Position numbers and translations under genes: made by a program. DNA of 54,636 bases from Chitinophagaceae bacterium (GTDB lineage: Bacteria; Bacteroidota; Bacteroidia; Chitinophagales; Chitinophagaceae), in the NCBI GenBank assembly GCA_025934485.1, contig JAICXX010000023.1, forward strand, positions 1-54,636. The letters are read 5' to 3'. How positions within the stretch are numbered: the stretch's first letter is position 1; the number at the start of each line of letters is the position of its first letter. Below, one piece after another: positions 16,082-24,912 of this stretch. The notes under the pieces were generated by a model, which saw only the letters and a list, made by a program, of their open reading frames with translations, was not told the DNA's origin and made no database searches.

Positions 16082-17779
16082 ATGGCGGATCTATTATCTA
16101 TCGAAAATTTGGGGATCGGGTTTGAAAGCGAGGGGCGGTTAACGCCCGCCATTACCGATCTCAGCTTACAGGTCAACCGGGGCGAGATCCTGGCGCTGGT
16201 AGGCGAATCGGGTTCCGGTAAATCCATTACTTCTCTTTCCATCTTACAGCTACTCGCTTCACCGCCGGCGAAGTATACGTCGGGGAAGATCCTTTTCACC
16301 GGAAGGGATGGGCGAACGATTAATTTACTCGAGCAAGCGCCCGGGACGCTGGAGCACATTCGCGGCGCGGAGATCGCGATGATCTTCCAGGAACCGATGA
16401 CCTCGCTGAACCCGGTGTTTACCTGCGGGCACCAGGTGGCGGAAGCCATCCGGGCGCATCATAAAGTATCAGCCGAAGAGGCCCGGGAGCAGACCATCGC
16501 CTTGTTCGGGCGGGTACAGCTACCAGACCCGGCGGGGATGTATCACCGCCACCCACATCAGCTCAGCGGCGGTCAGAAACAGCGGGTGATGATCGCGATG
16601 GCGATGAGCAGCCGGCCTTCGCTGCTGATCTGTGACGAGCCCACCACGGCATTGGATGTTACAGTGCAGAAGACGATCCTGGAGTTGATCAAACAGCTCC
16701 AGGCCACTGAAGACATGGGCGTCATCTTTATCACGCATGATCTGGGTGTGGTAGCAGAGATTGCCGATAAGGCCCTGGTCCTGTATCATGGGAAGGTGGT
16801 CGAAGAAGGGCCGGTGCGGGAGCTGTTTCGGAATCCTCAACATCCTTATACCCGGGGGCTGCTGAATTGCCGGCCGGCCTTGCATGTGAAGGGCGAGCGG
16901 CTGCCGGTGGTCAGTGATTTCCTGGAGGGGAGAGAACCGGAGCCGGCGGCACCCATAGCGAAGCCGGCTGCTGGCCCTGCCGTGCTGATGAAGGTGGAAG
17001 ACCTCCGGGTATGGTATCCCGCGGAGAAAACATTATTGGGAAAGGTCTTGCGCTATACAAAGGCGGTAGACGGGGTGAGCTTCGATGTATTTACGGGCGA
17101 GACGCTGGGACTGGTGGGAGAGTCGGGTTGTGGCAAGACAACACTCGGCCGGGCGTTGTTGCGTTTGGCGGCCCCTACCGGCGGACGCATCTTTTTTGAA
17201 GGCCAGGAACTGACTGCCCTTAAGGGTGACGAGCTTAAGCCCTATCGGAGCCGCATGCAGTTGATCTTTCAGGACCCTTATTCCTCGCTGAATCCCCGAT
17301 TGACGGTGGGCAGCGCCATCTCGGAGGCCATGAAGGTACATGGCATCGGCGGCACCACCGGACAACGGAGAGACGAAGTGATCGCGTTGTTGGAAAAAGT
17401 GAGTCTGCGGCCGGAGCACTATGACCGCTGGCCGCATGAATTCTCCGGCGGGCAGCGGCAACGGATCGTGATCGCGCGGGCGCTGGCCTTGCGACCCTCT
17501 TTTATCGTCGCCGATGAATCTGTGTCCGCGCTGGACGTCAGCGTACAGGCGCAGGTGCTCAACCTGCTGAACGATCTCAAAGCGGCTTTTGGATTTACCG
17601 TGGTCTTCATATCACACGATCTTTCCGTGATCCGGTATATCAGCGATCGCATCGTGGTGATGAACAAGGGCCGGATCGAGGAAGCGGGTGATGCGGAGCA
17701 CATCTACCGGCATCCCCAAAGCGAGTATACGAAGAAGCTAATCGCGGCGATCCCGAGCCTTCAGCGCCTCGCGGGCTGA
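16082..17779 (+). CDS. Fused double ATP-binding protein, peptide/nickel-type ABC transporter
   Basis: A 565-residue cytoplasmic protein joining two oligopeptide-type ATPases (OppD/DppD-like then OppF/DppF-like). The first half has Walker A GESGSGKS (41-48), signature LSGGQKQR and Walker [13 protein letters not shown]. The second has [17 protein letters not shown] and [12 protein letters not shown], where Ser replaces the usual Pro after the catalytic Glu. The first domain ends with the HPYTRGLL segment typical of this family and the second with [14 protein letters not shown]. No permease or binding-protein gene is adjacent, so it must work with subunits encoded elsewhere. Peptide uptake is the likely role. 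Confidence 0.93.
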   Translation: MADLLSIENLGIGFESEGRLTPAITDLSLQVNRGEILALVGESGSGKSITSLSILQLLASPPAKYTSGKILFTGRDGRTINLLEQAPGTLEHIRGAEIAMIFQEPMTSLNPVFTCGHQVAEAIRAHHKVSAEEAREQTIALFGRVQLPDPAGMYHRHPHQLSGGQKQRVMIAMAMSSRPSLLICDEPTTALDVTVQKTILELIKQLQATEDMGVIFITHDLGVVAEIADKALVLYHGKVVEEGPVRELFRNPQHPYTRGLLNCRPALHVKGERLPVVSDFLEGREPEPAAPIAKPAAGPAVLMKVEDLRVWYPAEKTLLGKVLRYTKAVDGVSFDVFTGETLGLVGESGCGKTTLGRALLRLAAPTGGRIFFEGQELTALKGDELKPYRSRMQLIFQDPYSSLNPRLTVGSAISEAMKVHGIGGTTGQRRDEVIALLEKVSLRPEHYDRWPHEFSGGQRQRIVIARALALRPSFIVADESVSALDVSVQAQVLNLLNDLKAAFGFTVVFISHDLSVIRYISDRIVVMNKGRIEEAGDAEHIYRHPQSEYTKKLIAAIPSLQRLAG

Positions 17780-17787
17780 GCCGGGCG

Positions 17788-20700
17788 TTATTGATCGTCA
17801 TCCTGGCGGAGCGCGTACTCGTTATCCTGGAAGAAATTGGCGGCACTTTTACGGCGGGACAGCAGCACCCGGCGCCATTGTTCCTGGAATTGCTGGACCT
17901 CGGGGGTGTCGTCATGGATCTTTTTGCCGGTGACCACCACGAGGGATGGTTCGGTGCTAATGTGATCTCCCGGCTGGATACCGCTAAGCCCCAGCATCCA
18001 CGGGTCATCTTTTGTGATCTTATATCTGAAGAAATAGACGGTCCCTTTGTTTTGTTTGAACTGGGTGGGTTGCTTCGCCACGAGCTCGATCGCAGCGAAG
18101 TCGTCGGCGCCGTGCCCCGCTACAAGCAGGCTGCGGGCGATGTCTTCCTGTGTCCGGTACTTCTTTGGGAATTTGTCCTGCTGATGGATATCGGTGAGGC
18201 CCTGAAAGAGCGCGGCGCGGGTCGCGTCGTTTGCCGCCAGCGACTGGAGCAGCGAGTCGGGCAGATCGTGGTGACGACGCAGCAGGAGGAGACTTGTCGT
18301 CAGCCGTAACGACGCATCACGGCTTTGCAGCAGCTTATCGAAGAAATGCGGGATGGTAGGATTCCGGTTATAAAAAGGCTCGAGCAGAATGGCGTAGTCG
18401 CCGAGCGCGTTACTCTGGTTATCGTCGTCGGCATCGCTGTTGTCGTCGCCGGCCTCTTCCGTCTTCTGCCATTTCTTTTCGTCTTTTCCCTCTTGTTTTT
18501 TCCAGGCGATCTTGGCGTCGAAATAGATCTGGCTGAAGTACGACGTGTAGTCGGCGGCATGGAGGTAGCCGCTGTCGACCAGGTCGGCCAGCAGGGATTG
18601 GATATTACTTTTGTAGTCGTCGACGCTGGCCAGCTGAAGCAAACCGGGGAAGAGGATGCGGGCCAGGGCGAGGGAGTCGCCGATATCGCGAAAAAGGTAG
18701 TTGTAATCGGAACTGTTATCGAATACGGGCGGGTCCTCGCTCATCAGCTCACCGAGCAGCCTATACGCCGCGGTGGTCTTATGGTGCGCGAGCGCTTTCA
18801 GGACGGCATTCTGGAAAATGCTGGTGTCGCCTGCCCTTTCGTAGACGTTTTTGAGGCCGGCTACTACACCGGGAATGGCAAGGGAATCGTCGATGTAGCC
18901 GAGCTCGTTGATGAGCTTTGTCCTGGTCTCGAAGTAATCCTTATCGTTATAGGGAAGACTGCCTATGGCATTCAGCAGCAAAGGGACCCCCGCGGCGCCA
19001 AAGTAGACATTGGGGATCGCTTCGCGCGCTTTTCTTGCGACAAGAGAATCTTTGCTATAGAAGTCGCGGAAGAAGGTATCCAGCTTACTGGTGAAGAACC
19101 CGGCGGCGGCGCCCGTTTGGCCTGCGCCAGATGGCCCGCCGAGCCCCACCGGTCTCAGCGTACTATAGAACTTATCCAGAAAGGCACTGCTGTCCCGGAG
19201 TGAATCGGTAAGCGAGACGACGCGAAAGAGATATTTTCCGTCGAGGAAAGCCCATATGTTGAGCCGGCGGGTAGTATTGGTATCGGTGAGGCTATACCGG
19301 TAGCCAAAACGGGTACCGTCGTGATAGGGCCGGCGGTCACCCACGACGAGATCGCGGCGGAGTCTTTTTTCGCTTGTCTCGTCGCGCCAGAACGTGGCGG
19401 TATCCTTGGGATAATAATATTTCGGGAAAGTTTCTACGGAGACGTAGACGGCCTCGCCGGTGGAATCGTCCTGGAAGAGGGCGGTCTTGGGGCGCGGCCA
19501 ATAGTTGATATAATCCGGAAGGGAATTGAGGAACTCTTCGCTCGATGCGCGTTCTACAATGCGGCGCATGCCGGCGTCGACATCGGGGACCATGGGAGTG
19601 GTCACGCTGATGTGCATGAACGAGTCGACATAATCCCTGAAATGAGGGTAGTTATAAGGCGTAAAGGCAAAGGAGCCGAAGAAATCGGCGAAAGTTCTTT
19701 CCTTCCCCTGGCTGTGGGCGGCGAGTACGTAATAGTCCGCGCCGCGGAGGATGAATTTCGCGCGGATGAAGGAGCCGTCCTTCCCCTGATAGGTCGCATC
19801 GATACAGGCATGCTGGTCGAACCGGTCGACACGGCGCGAGAGAAGGTGGTCGATGTATTCGGAGCTGCGGAAACTTTGTTCCATGAGGGCGAGATCGGCG
19901 GTGTCTTCTTCCAGGAAGCGGTAGTTCTGCACCGTGGACTTCCAGAGGAGGTAGGAGTCGCCGGTGAGCGAGTCGGCGGCTTCGTATTCCCAGCGGACGA
20001 GGCCGTCGGTCCCTGAAAGGTCTTTGTTCTGTGCCGGGGTGCGGGGCCAGCGGATGGTAAAGCCGCCGCGCGCGGGGGTAAAGCTGTTCCAGCCCCGGGT
20101 GTTGTCGTTGCGGATGTGGATGGAATTGAAGAACTGGTCGGCTTCGGCGCCGTCGACATAATTGTTATTGCCGCTCATCTTGAACACCCAAACTTCGTAA
20201 GGTGTCACCAGGATATTGTAGCGTTGAATATCGCCACGACGCGTGCGGGCGGTGATATCGAAGCCCTTGTAGCCGTTGCGGATCACGGATGTCCTTTTGA
20301 GTATTTTTCCCGGGATATCTTCGTAGAGGAGACTGTCTACTTTTTTCAGCAGGGTCTCGTCTTTCTGGCCGAAGAAGGAGGCGTGGGTCTTGACCCTGTC
20401 GATCATATAATAGGCTCCGTTGCTCATATCGGCATACTGCCAGGAGTCGGGAGAACGGCTGTCGGTACGGCGGTAGAGCTTGCCCGGCAGCTGAACGGAA
20501 AAGGCGCCGTCGGGTGAGCTGAAGAGCGAGAAGCTCACCGGCACCCTGATCTTGTCGATGTCATCGCGGTGGGTAGCGTCCTGATCCGGCATCATCACGG
20601 GGCGGAGGGTATATCCTTTGCGGCGTAACAATTCGATGTCCCCGCGTTTGCCCGGAAGATGGGCGGCCCCTACCCCTACGAATAGCGAATGGCGCCGGAC

Positions 20701-21471
20701 GATGCTATCGATGGAGGCGGCCTGGATCTCGTTGCGCCGGTAGAGGAATTTCTCCATATAGGATTCGGACGGTTCCATGAGGCGTTCCAGCGAGTCGAGC
20801 AGGTCGAGATCTCCTTTGCGGTAGGCTTCCTGGGTCTTCCGCTCGATGTCGTAGGAGGTTTCGCCGTCGCTGTCGTTGGTCGTTCGTTTCTTTTTGTCCT
20901 TCATCATGTCCTGGGCGGCTTCCATGATGAGGCGTTCGGTTTGAAAGTAATTCTCTACGCCGGTGGCTTGTTTGCCCAGTTTGCGCCCCGTTTGGTAGAT
21001 ATAGAGATCCAGGTAGGTGTCCTCTTCGAAATCGGCCTGGCTGCGGTAGGTGCGGTAGAGGAGGCCGTTGATCACGGTGGGCTCGTCGCTGAGGGCGCTG
21101 CGGAGGGGGTCCTCGTACCTTTCGAGCTGAAACGAGTGCTCGTTGATAAAGTCGGTGGGGGCGCCCTGGGTATAGAAGCGCAGGTTAGACTGCAGTCTCT
21201 CGAAGCGAAAGAGCTGGTCCTGCCAGAGCTGGGGGTCGAGCTCGAGGGCGACGACGTCGGCATTTTTGATGTCGAGATAGAAGGAGTCGCTGAGATGGAA
21301 GACCAGCTTGCTGCTGACGTGCATGGTCCCAAAGAGGTAGGAGGGTTTTTTAAGCCCGTTACCGGTGATCTCCCACAACAAGGCAGGGTATTTTTTTTCT
21401 ATATGTCGCTGAGCACCGGCGGAGAAGGCGAAAGATAGAAGGAGTATACCAAGCAGGGTCGATCTTCTCAT
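17788..21471 (-). CDS. Very long secreted protein with N-terminal TraB/GumN domain
   Basis: About 1227 residues. A signal peptide (MRRSTLLGILLLSFAFSAGAQ) is followed by a TraB/GumN domain at about 30-290, recognised by YLFGTMHVSS, ADVVALELD and the closing GVGAAHLPGKRGDIELLRRKGY. The domain is usually about 290 residues and stands alone. Here some 930 more residues follow: two segments with similar openings (FSSPDGAFSVQLPGKLYRR near 335 and FTPARGGFTIRWPRTPAQ near 470), then a helical region with repeated LLxxIGSLPYNDKDY / LGELMSEDPPVFDNSSDYNY-like units resembling HEAT-type repeats. The ATG at 21471 is preferred to TTG 21492. A role in periplasmic proteolysis or envelope maintenance is only a guess. 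Confidence 0.88.
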   Translation of the reverse strand: MRRSTLLGILLLSFAFSAGAQRHIEKKYPALLWEITGNGLKKPSYLFGTMHVSSKLVFHLSDSFYLDIKNADVVALELDPQLWQDQLFRFERLQSNLRFYTQGAPTDFINEHSFQLERYEDPLRSALSDEPTVINGLLYRTYRSQADFEEDTYLDLYIYQTGRKLGKQATGVENYFQTERLIMEAAQDMMKDKKKRTTNDSDGETSYDIERKTQEAYRKGDLDLLDSLERLMEPSESYMEKFLYRRNEIQAASIDSIVRRHSLFVGVGAAHLPGKRGDIELLRRKGYTLRPVMMPDQDATHRDDIDKIRVPVSFSLFSSPDGAFSVQLPGKLYRRTDSRSPDSWQYADMSNGAYYMIDRVKTHASFFGQKDETLLKKVDSLLYEDIPGKILKRTSVIRNGYKGFDITARTRRGDIQRYNILVTPYEVWVFKMSGNNNYVDGAEADQFFNSIHIRNDNTRGWNSFTPARGGFTIRWPRTPAQNKDLSGTDGLVRWEYEAADSLTGDSYLLWKSTVQNYRFLEEDTADLALMEQSFRSSEYIDHLLSRRVDRFDQHACIDATYQGKDGSFIRAKFILRGADYYVLAAHSQGKERTFADFFGSFAFTPYNYPHFRDYVDSFMHISVTTPMVPDVDAGMRRIVERASSEEFLNSLPDYINYWPRPKTALFQDDSTGEAVYVSVETFPKYYYPKDTATFWRDETSEKRLRRDLVVGDRRPYHDGTRFGYRYSLTDTNTTRRLNIWAFLDGKYLFRVVSLTDSLRDSSAFLDKFYSTLRPVGLGGPSGAGQTGAAAGFFTSKLDTFFRDFYSKDSLVARKAREAIPNVYFGAAGVPLLLNAIGSLPYNDKDYFETRTKLINELGYIDDSLAIPGVVAGLKNVYERAGDTSIFQNAVLKALAHHKTTAAYRLLGELMSEDPPVFDNSSDYNYLFRDIGDSLALARILFPGLLQLASVDDYKSNIQSLLADLVDSGYLHAADYTSYFSQIYFDAKIAWKKQEGKDEKKWQKTEEAGDDNSDADDDNQSNALGDYAILLEPFYNRNPTIPHFFDKLLQSRDASLRLTTSLLLLRRHHDLPDSLLQSLAANDATRAALFQGLTDIHQQDKFPKKYRTQEDIARSLLVAGHGADDFAAIELVAKQPTQFKQNKGTVYFFRYKITKDDPWMLGLSGIQPGDHISTEPSLVVVTGKKIHDDTPEVQQFQEQWRRVLLSRRKSAANFFQDNEYALRQDDDQ

Positions 21472-21579
21472 TAGTGGAGGGTTACTATACAAGTTGCATA
21501 AAAGACGTCAATATGGGAAAATTATTTTGCTGTATAGACGTTAATTCGATCCGCAGGGTTGCCGGATGGGGAAATGAAA

Positions 21580-21611
21580 TTTGGAGATGCGGGCTTTTTG
21601 TTGTACCTTCG
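21580..21611 (+). promoter_or_regulatory. Putative queA promoter
   Basis: TTTG at 21580-21583 and TACCTTCG at 21604-21611 (one base off TAnnTTTG) are 20 nt apart, the normal spacing. Transcription from about 21618 would give a leader of about 100 nt containing the inverted repeat at 21635-21664. Confidence 0.5.
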
Positions 21612-21634
21612 CCGACTTGCAAAATCATGCCGTA

Positions 21635-21664
21635 ACATGATAATAGCGGATAGAATTATCATGT
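21635..21664 (+). promoter_or_regulatory. Perfect 10-bp inverted repeat in the queA leader
   Basis: ACATGATAAT and ATTATCATGT flank a 10-nt spacer. The AT-rich stem could be an operator or an RNA hairpin in the leader, 57 nt before the queA ATG. It lacks the sequence features of preQ1 riboswitches that I know. Confidence 0.5.
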
Positions 21665-21720
21665 GCGAATGTTGTAGCCGACGAGCTTAGCCGATAACAC
21701 AATTAAAATTTTCATTCCAC

Positions 21721-22770
21721 ATGAAGCTTTCACAGTTCAAGTTTGATTTACCTCTAAACCTTATTGCCCAACACCCTGCGAAAAAGAGAGAAGACAGCCG
21801 TATGATGGTGGTCCACCGCAAGACCGGCAACATCGAAAACAAGCATTTCAGGGACATTCTCGACTATTTCGACGATAAAGATGTTTTTGTAGTCAATAAT
21901 ACCAAGGTATTCCCGGCCCGGATGTATGGCCGGAAGGAGAAAACGGGCGCCAAGATCGAAGTCTTTTTACTCCGTGAATTGAACAAGCCGAACCGGCTTT
22001 GGGACGTTATCGTAGATCCGGCAAGGAAGATCCGGGTCGGCAACAAGCTTTATTTCGGGGACAACGACGAGTTGGTGGCAGAGGTGATCGACAATACCAC
22101 CAGCCGGGGACGGACGATCCGTTTCCTTTGGGACGGCAGCGACGAAGAGTTCCGCCAGGTATTGGAAGTCCTGGGTGAGACGCCGTTACCCAAATACATC
22201 AAACGCAAGCCGGATGAGGAAGATAAGGAGCGCTACCAAACGGTATACGCCAAGCACGAGGGTGCCGTAGCAGCGCCCACGGCCGGATTGCATTTCAGCA
22301 AAGAGCTGATCAAACGTCTGGAGATCAAAGGAGTACGTTTCGCCGAGATTACGTTGCACACGGGTCTGGGCACCTTTCGACCCATCGAGGTGGAGGATCT
22401 CAGCAAACATAAGATGGATGCGGAATATTACCGGATCGAAGAGGATGCCTGCAAGATCGTCAACAAGGCCCGGCTGGGCAGTCACCGCATCTGTTCCATC
22501 GGGACGACGACGATGCGCGCAATCGAATCCAGCTTTACGGCAGAGAAACTCCTGAAGCCCTCCGAAGGCTGGACCAACACCTTTATCCATCCGCCGTATC
22601 AATTTAATATTGCAGACGCGCTGGTCACCAATTTCCATCTCCCCAAGACGAGCCTGCTGATCATGGTATGTGCTTTTGCCGGCTATGATCTGGCGATGGA
22701 GGCCTATAAAAAAGCGATCAAAGACAAATACCGCTTCTTTAGCTATGGCGATGCCATGCTGATCATCTAA
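21721..22770 (+). CDS. queA: tRNA preQ1(34) S-adenosylmethionine ribosyltransferase-isomerase
   Basis: Transfers and isomerises the ribosyl group of SAM to preQ1 at the wobble base of tRNA to form epoxyqueuosine. The 349-residue protein has the normal length and all recognisable blocks: [18 protein letters not shown] at the start, [126 protein letters not shown]. It is monocistronic, with a leader inverted repeat and a strong terminator at 22792-22821. Confidence 0.97.
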   Translation: MKLSQFKFDLPLNLIAQHPAKKREDSRMMVVHRKTGNIENKHFRDILDYFDDKDVFVVNNTKVFPARMYGRKEKTGAKIEVFLLRELNKPNRLWDVIVDPARKIRVGNKLYFGDNDELVAEVIDNTTSRGRTIRFLWDGSDEEFRQVLEVLGETPLPKYIKRKPDEEDKERYQTVYAKHEGAVAAPTAGLHFSKELIKRLEIKGVRFAEITLHTGLGTFRPIEVEDLSKHKMDAEYYRIEEDACKIVNKARLGSHRICSIGTTTMRAIESSFTAEKLLKPSEGWTNTFIHPPYQFNIADALVTNFHLPKTSLLIMVCAFAGYDLAMEAYKKAIKDKYRFFSYGDAMLII

Positions 22771-22791
22771 GCAAATTGCAAATTTTGTTAT

Positions 22792-22821
22792 GACCACTTC
22801 CCTGCGAGTGGTCTTTTTTTT
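22792..22821 (+). terminator. Intrinsic terminator of queA
   Basis: A 7-bp stem (GACCACT / AGTGGTC) with an 8-nt loop followed by eight T residues, 21 nt after the queA stop. Confidence 0.9.
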
Positions 22822-22834
22822 GGTATTTTTAGGC

Positions 22835-23758
22835 ATGAGAAAGCTTGTCGTCTTCCTTTTGTTTCTATTCCCCACGTTTATGGTCACAGCCCAACAGGAA
22901 CTCCCACTTTATGGAGATCGGCCTATTCCCAATTCCAAGCCCGTACCCGACCAGCAAAAGATCGATTCTTCGGGGAACCCGCTACGTTATTCTTACAGTT
23001 TGGTGAGCCGCCCTACCCTCACGGTCTATATCCCGGCGGCAGGCACGGCGAATGGAACCGCGGTGGTCGTGTGCCCCGGCGGGGGTTATGTGCATTTGGC
23101 GATGACACATGAGGGCACCGATGTCTGCAAATGGCTGAACAGCCTGGGCATCACCGCTTTTTTGCTGAAATACCGGCTGCCCAGCGACGAGACCATGGTA
23201 GACAAGACCATCGGGCCTTTGCAGGATGCGCAACGGGCGATCCAGGTGGTGCGGGAGCATGCCAAAGATTGGGGCGTTAATCCCGGCGCGGTAGGCATCA
23301 TGGGTTTCTCCGCCGGCGGCCACCTGGCTTCGACGGCGGGAACACATTTCAATCATGCGGTGATCGAAAATACCGCCGGTGTCTCGCTGCGACCGGATTT
23401 CATGGTCCTTTTATATCCCGTGATTTCTTTTTCCGACAGCATCGGCCACCGGGGTTCGCGCGACTATCTGCTGGGAAAGCATCCCGATCCGGCGCAGATA
23501 CTACTCTATTCCAACGAACTTCAGGTCACGGACCAGACGCCGCCGACTTTTCTGGTCCATGCCGAAGACGACAAAACGGTGATGGTGGTGAATAGCCTTT
23601 ATTTCTATGAGGCCCTGGAAAAGCACCATGTGCCCGCCGAAATGCATGTCTTTCCGAAAGGAGGGCATGGGTTTGGGATGTGGAATCCTACGTCGGGGGG
23701 TGACCAGTGGCCGGACCGGCTTGCGGAATGGATGAAGGTGAACGGGTGGATTCATTAG
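22835..23758 (+). CDS. Secreted alpha/beta hydrolase (acetyl-esterase-like)
   Basis: A 307-residue protein with signal peptide MRKLVVFLLFLFPTFMVTAQ. The fold is alpha/beta hydrolase: the oxyanion loop is CPGGGYVHLA (80-89), the nucleophile is Ser159 in GFSAGGH, an acid follows in HAEDDKTV (Asp245 or Asp246) and the histidine is His278 in KGGHGFGMW. This resembles the xylan acetyl-esterase and endo-1,4-beta-xylanase B-like hydrolases common in Bacteroidota polysaccharide use. The ATG at 22835 is chosen over 22790 because the latter lies within the queA terminator. Its end overlaps the convergent gene by 4 nt. Confidence 0.9.
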   Translation: MRKLVVFLLFLFPTFMVTAQQELPLYGDRPIPNSKPVPDQQKIDSSGNPLRYSYSLVSRPTLTVYIPAAGTANGTAVVVCPGGGYVHLAMTHEGTDVCKWLNSLGITAFLLKYRLPSDETMVDKTIGPLQDAQRAIQVVREHAKDWGVNPGAVGIMGFSAGGHLASTAGTHFNHAVIENTAGVSLRPDFMVLLYPVISFSDSIGHRGSRDYLLGKHPDPAQILLYSNELQVTDQTPPTFLVHAEDDKTVMVVNSLYFYEALEKHHVPAEMHVFPKGGHGFGMWNPTSGGDQWPDRLAEWMKVNGWIH

Positions 23759-24912
23759 AAGCCGTAGTCCAGCGGCAGGAGATTGCAGATCTTTTCCGTT
23801 TGGCCCCAGTAGCCGGTGCTCAGCACTTCCTGCGCCGGGTAGTAATTGCCATTCTCTTCCACTTTTATGGGCTGTGGGGTGACCAGTTTCAGCCCCGATT
23901 CTTTAAGCTCGCTGCCGGCGGCCTGCCGGACGCCAAAGAGTACAATCAACGGCGTACCGAAGTACAGTTCGCGGCTTCCGTCCGGCGCCACCTTGAATAT
24001 GCTGTCCGGCGGGACGACCTCCCGCCAGGTAATGACATCGGGTTGCCGCAGTACATTCCAGAAATAATGCAGGGTATCCATCGGGAAGCTGCCGGGTTTT
24101 TGAAAATCCGGCCGGTAGATGGTTTTGACCCGGCGTTTTTCCGCGTTGGGTCCGGTAACCTCTTTTTGGATTAAAAAACCTCGAGTGATCGAATGGCCGC
24201 CATAGAGACTGCGCATGAACTGGAGCATCGAGCCGGTGTAGGCCTGTCGTCGTTTAAAGGCCCAGTACTTCTCCCGATCCGCATTCCCGGGCGTCATCGG
24301 CTGGAAATAGGGGTAACCGAAAGACTGCACATATTTATTATTGAAATCGGTTTTGAAGCCTTCCAGCTGAAAAGTGAGGGTATAACCGAGGGCGTTGTTG
24401 TCGATCTGCAGGGGTTCGGTAGCGGTCACGGAAAGCCGGTTGCTCCGGCGGGAATAGTAAAACCGGAGTACGTCGTGATTCCTGAGCTTGCAGTCGGCGG
24501 CATTTTCCGTGGTGCCGATGAAGTTCTCGATGAAGAACTTACCCCATTTCGCCCATCCGTGTTTGTCATATGGCTCGACGGTCACGGCGGCGAGCTCGGT
24601 GGCTTTCGGGTGCAGGAGCAGGTGCAAGGGTGGAGGAAGGTGAGCGCCGTTGACGTCGATCACCCGGGTGGTATATCCGATCGCGGAGAATACCAATTGG
24701 AAAGTGCCCCGGGGTATGTCCAGGCGGAAATCGCCTTTGGCGCCGGTTGTCGTGCCACGGGAGGTATTGTTGAGGAATACGCTGACGCCGGCGAGGGGGG
24801 TGCCGCCGGCGGAATCCACGATGGTGCCGGATAGGTAATTGCCCACCTGCTGGGCCGACAGGCAAAGTCCCTGCAGGAGCAGGGCCGTTAGTATAAGAAT
24901 CTTCGCTTTAAT
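23755..24912 (-). CDS. Secreted protein with N-terminal carboxypeptidase-regulatory-like domain
   Basis: About 386 residues. After a signal peptide (KAKILILTALLLQGLCLSAQ) comes a CarboxypepD_reg-like beta domain (YLSGTIVDSAGGTPLAGVSVFLNNTSRG..GDFRLDIPRG, about 27-105), then a C-terminal region I cannot name that begins VEPYDKHGWAKWGKFF and recurs in Bacteroidota envelope proteins. No ATG, GTG or TTG lies at the right place: the signal peptide is preceded by ATT at 24912-24910, which overlaps the lysC stop as ATTAA. Reading from an upstream start at 24987 would add 25 residues that overlap lysC out of frame and hide the signal peptide. I take ATT as the start and see the gene as translationally coupled to lysC. 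Confidence 0.8.
   Translation of the reverse strand: MKAKILILTALLLQGLCLSAQQVGNYLSGTIVDSAGGTPLAGVSVFLNNTSRGTTTGAKGDFRLDIPRGTFQLVFSAIGYTTRVIDVNGAHLPPPLHLLLHPKATELAAVTVEPYDKHGWAKWGKFFIENFIGTTENAADCKLRNHDVLRFYYSRRSNRLSVTATEPLQIDNNALGYTLTFQLEGFKTDFNNKYVQSFGYPYFQPMTPGNADREKYWAFKRRQAYTGSMLQFMRSLYGGHSITRGFLIQKEVTGPNAEKRRVKTIYRPDFQKPGSFPMDTLHYFWNVLRQPDVITWREVVPPDSIFKVAPDGSRELYFGTPLIVLFGVRQAAGSELKESGLKLVTPQPIKVEENGNYYPAQEVLSTGYWGQTEKICNLLPLDYGF

Noticed and set aside
18325-21438. Several long plus-strand frames opposite the TraB/GumN gene
   Set aside because: They are fragmentary, overlap one another and look like no known protein, while the minus strand is one uninterrupted 1227-residue frame with a signal peptide.
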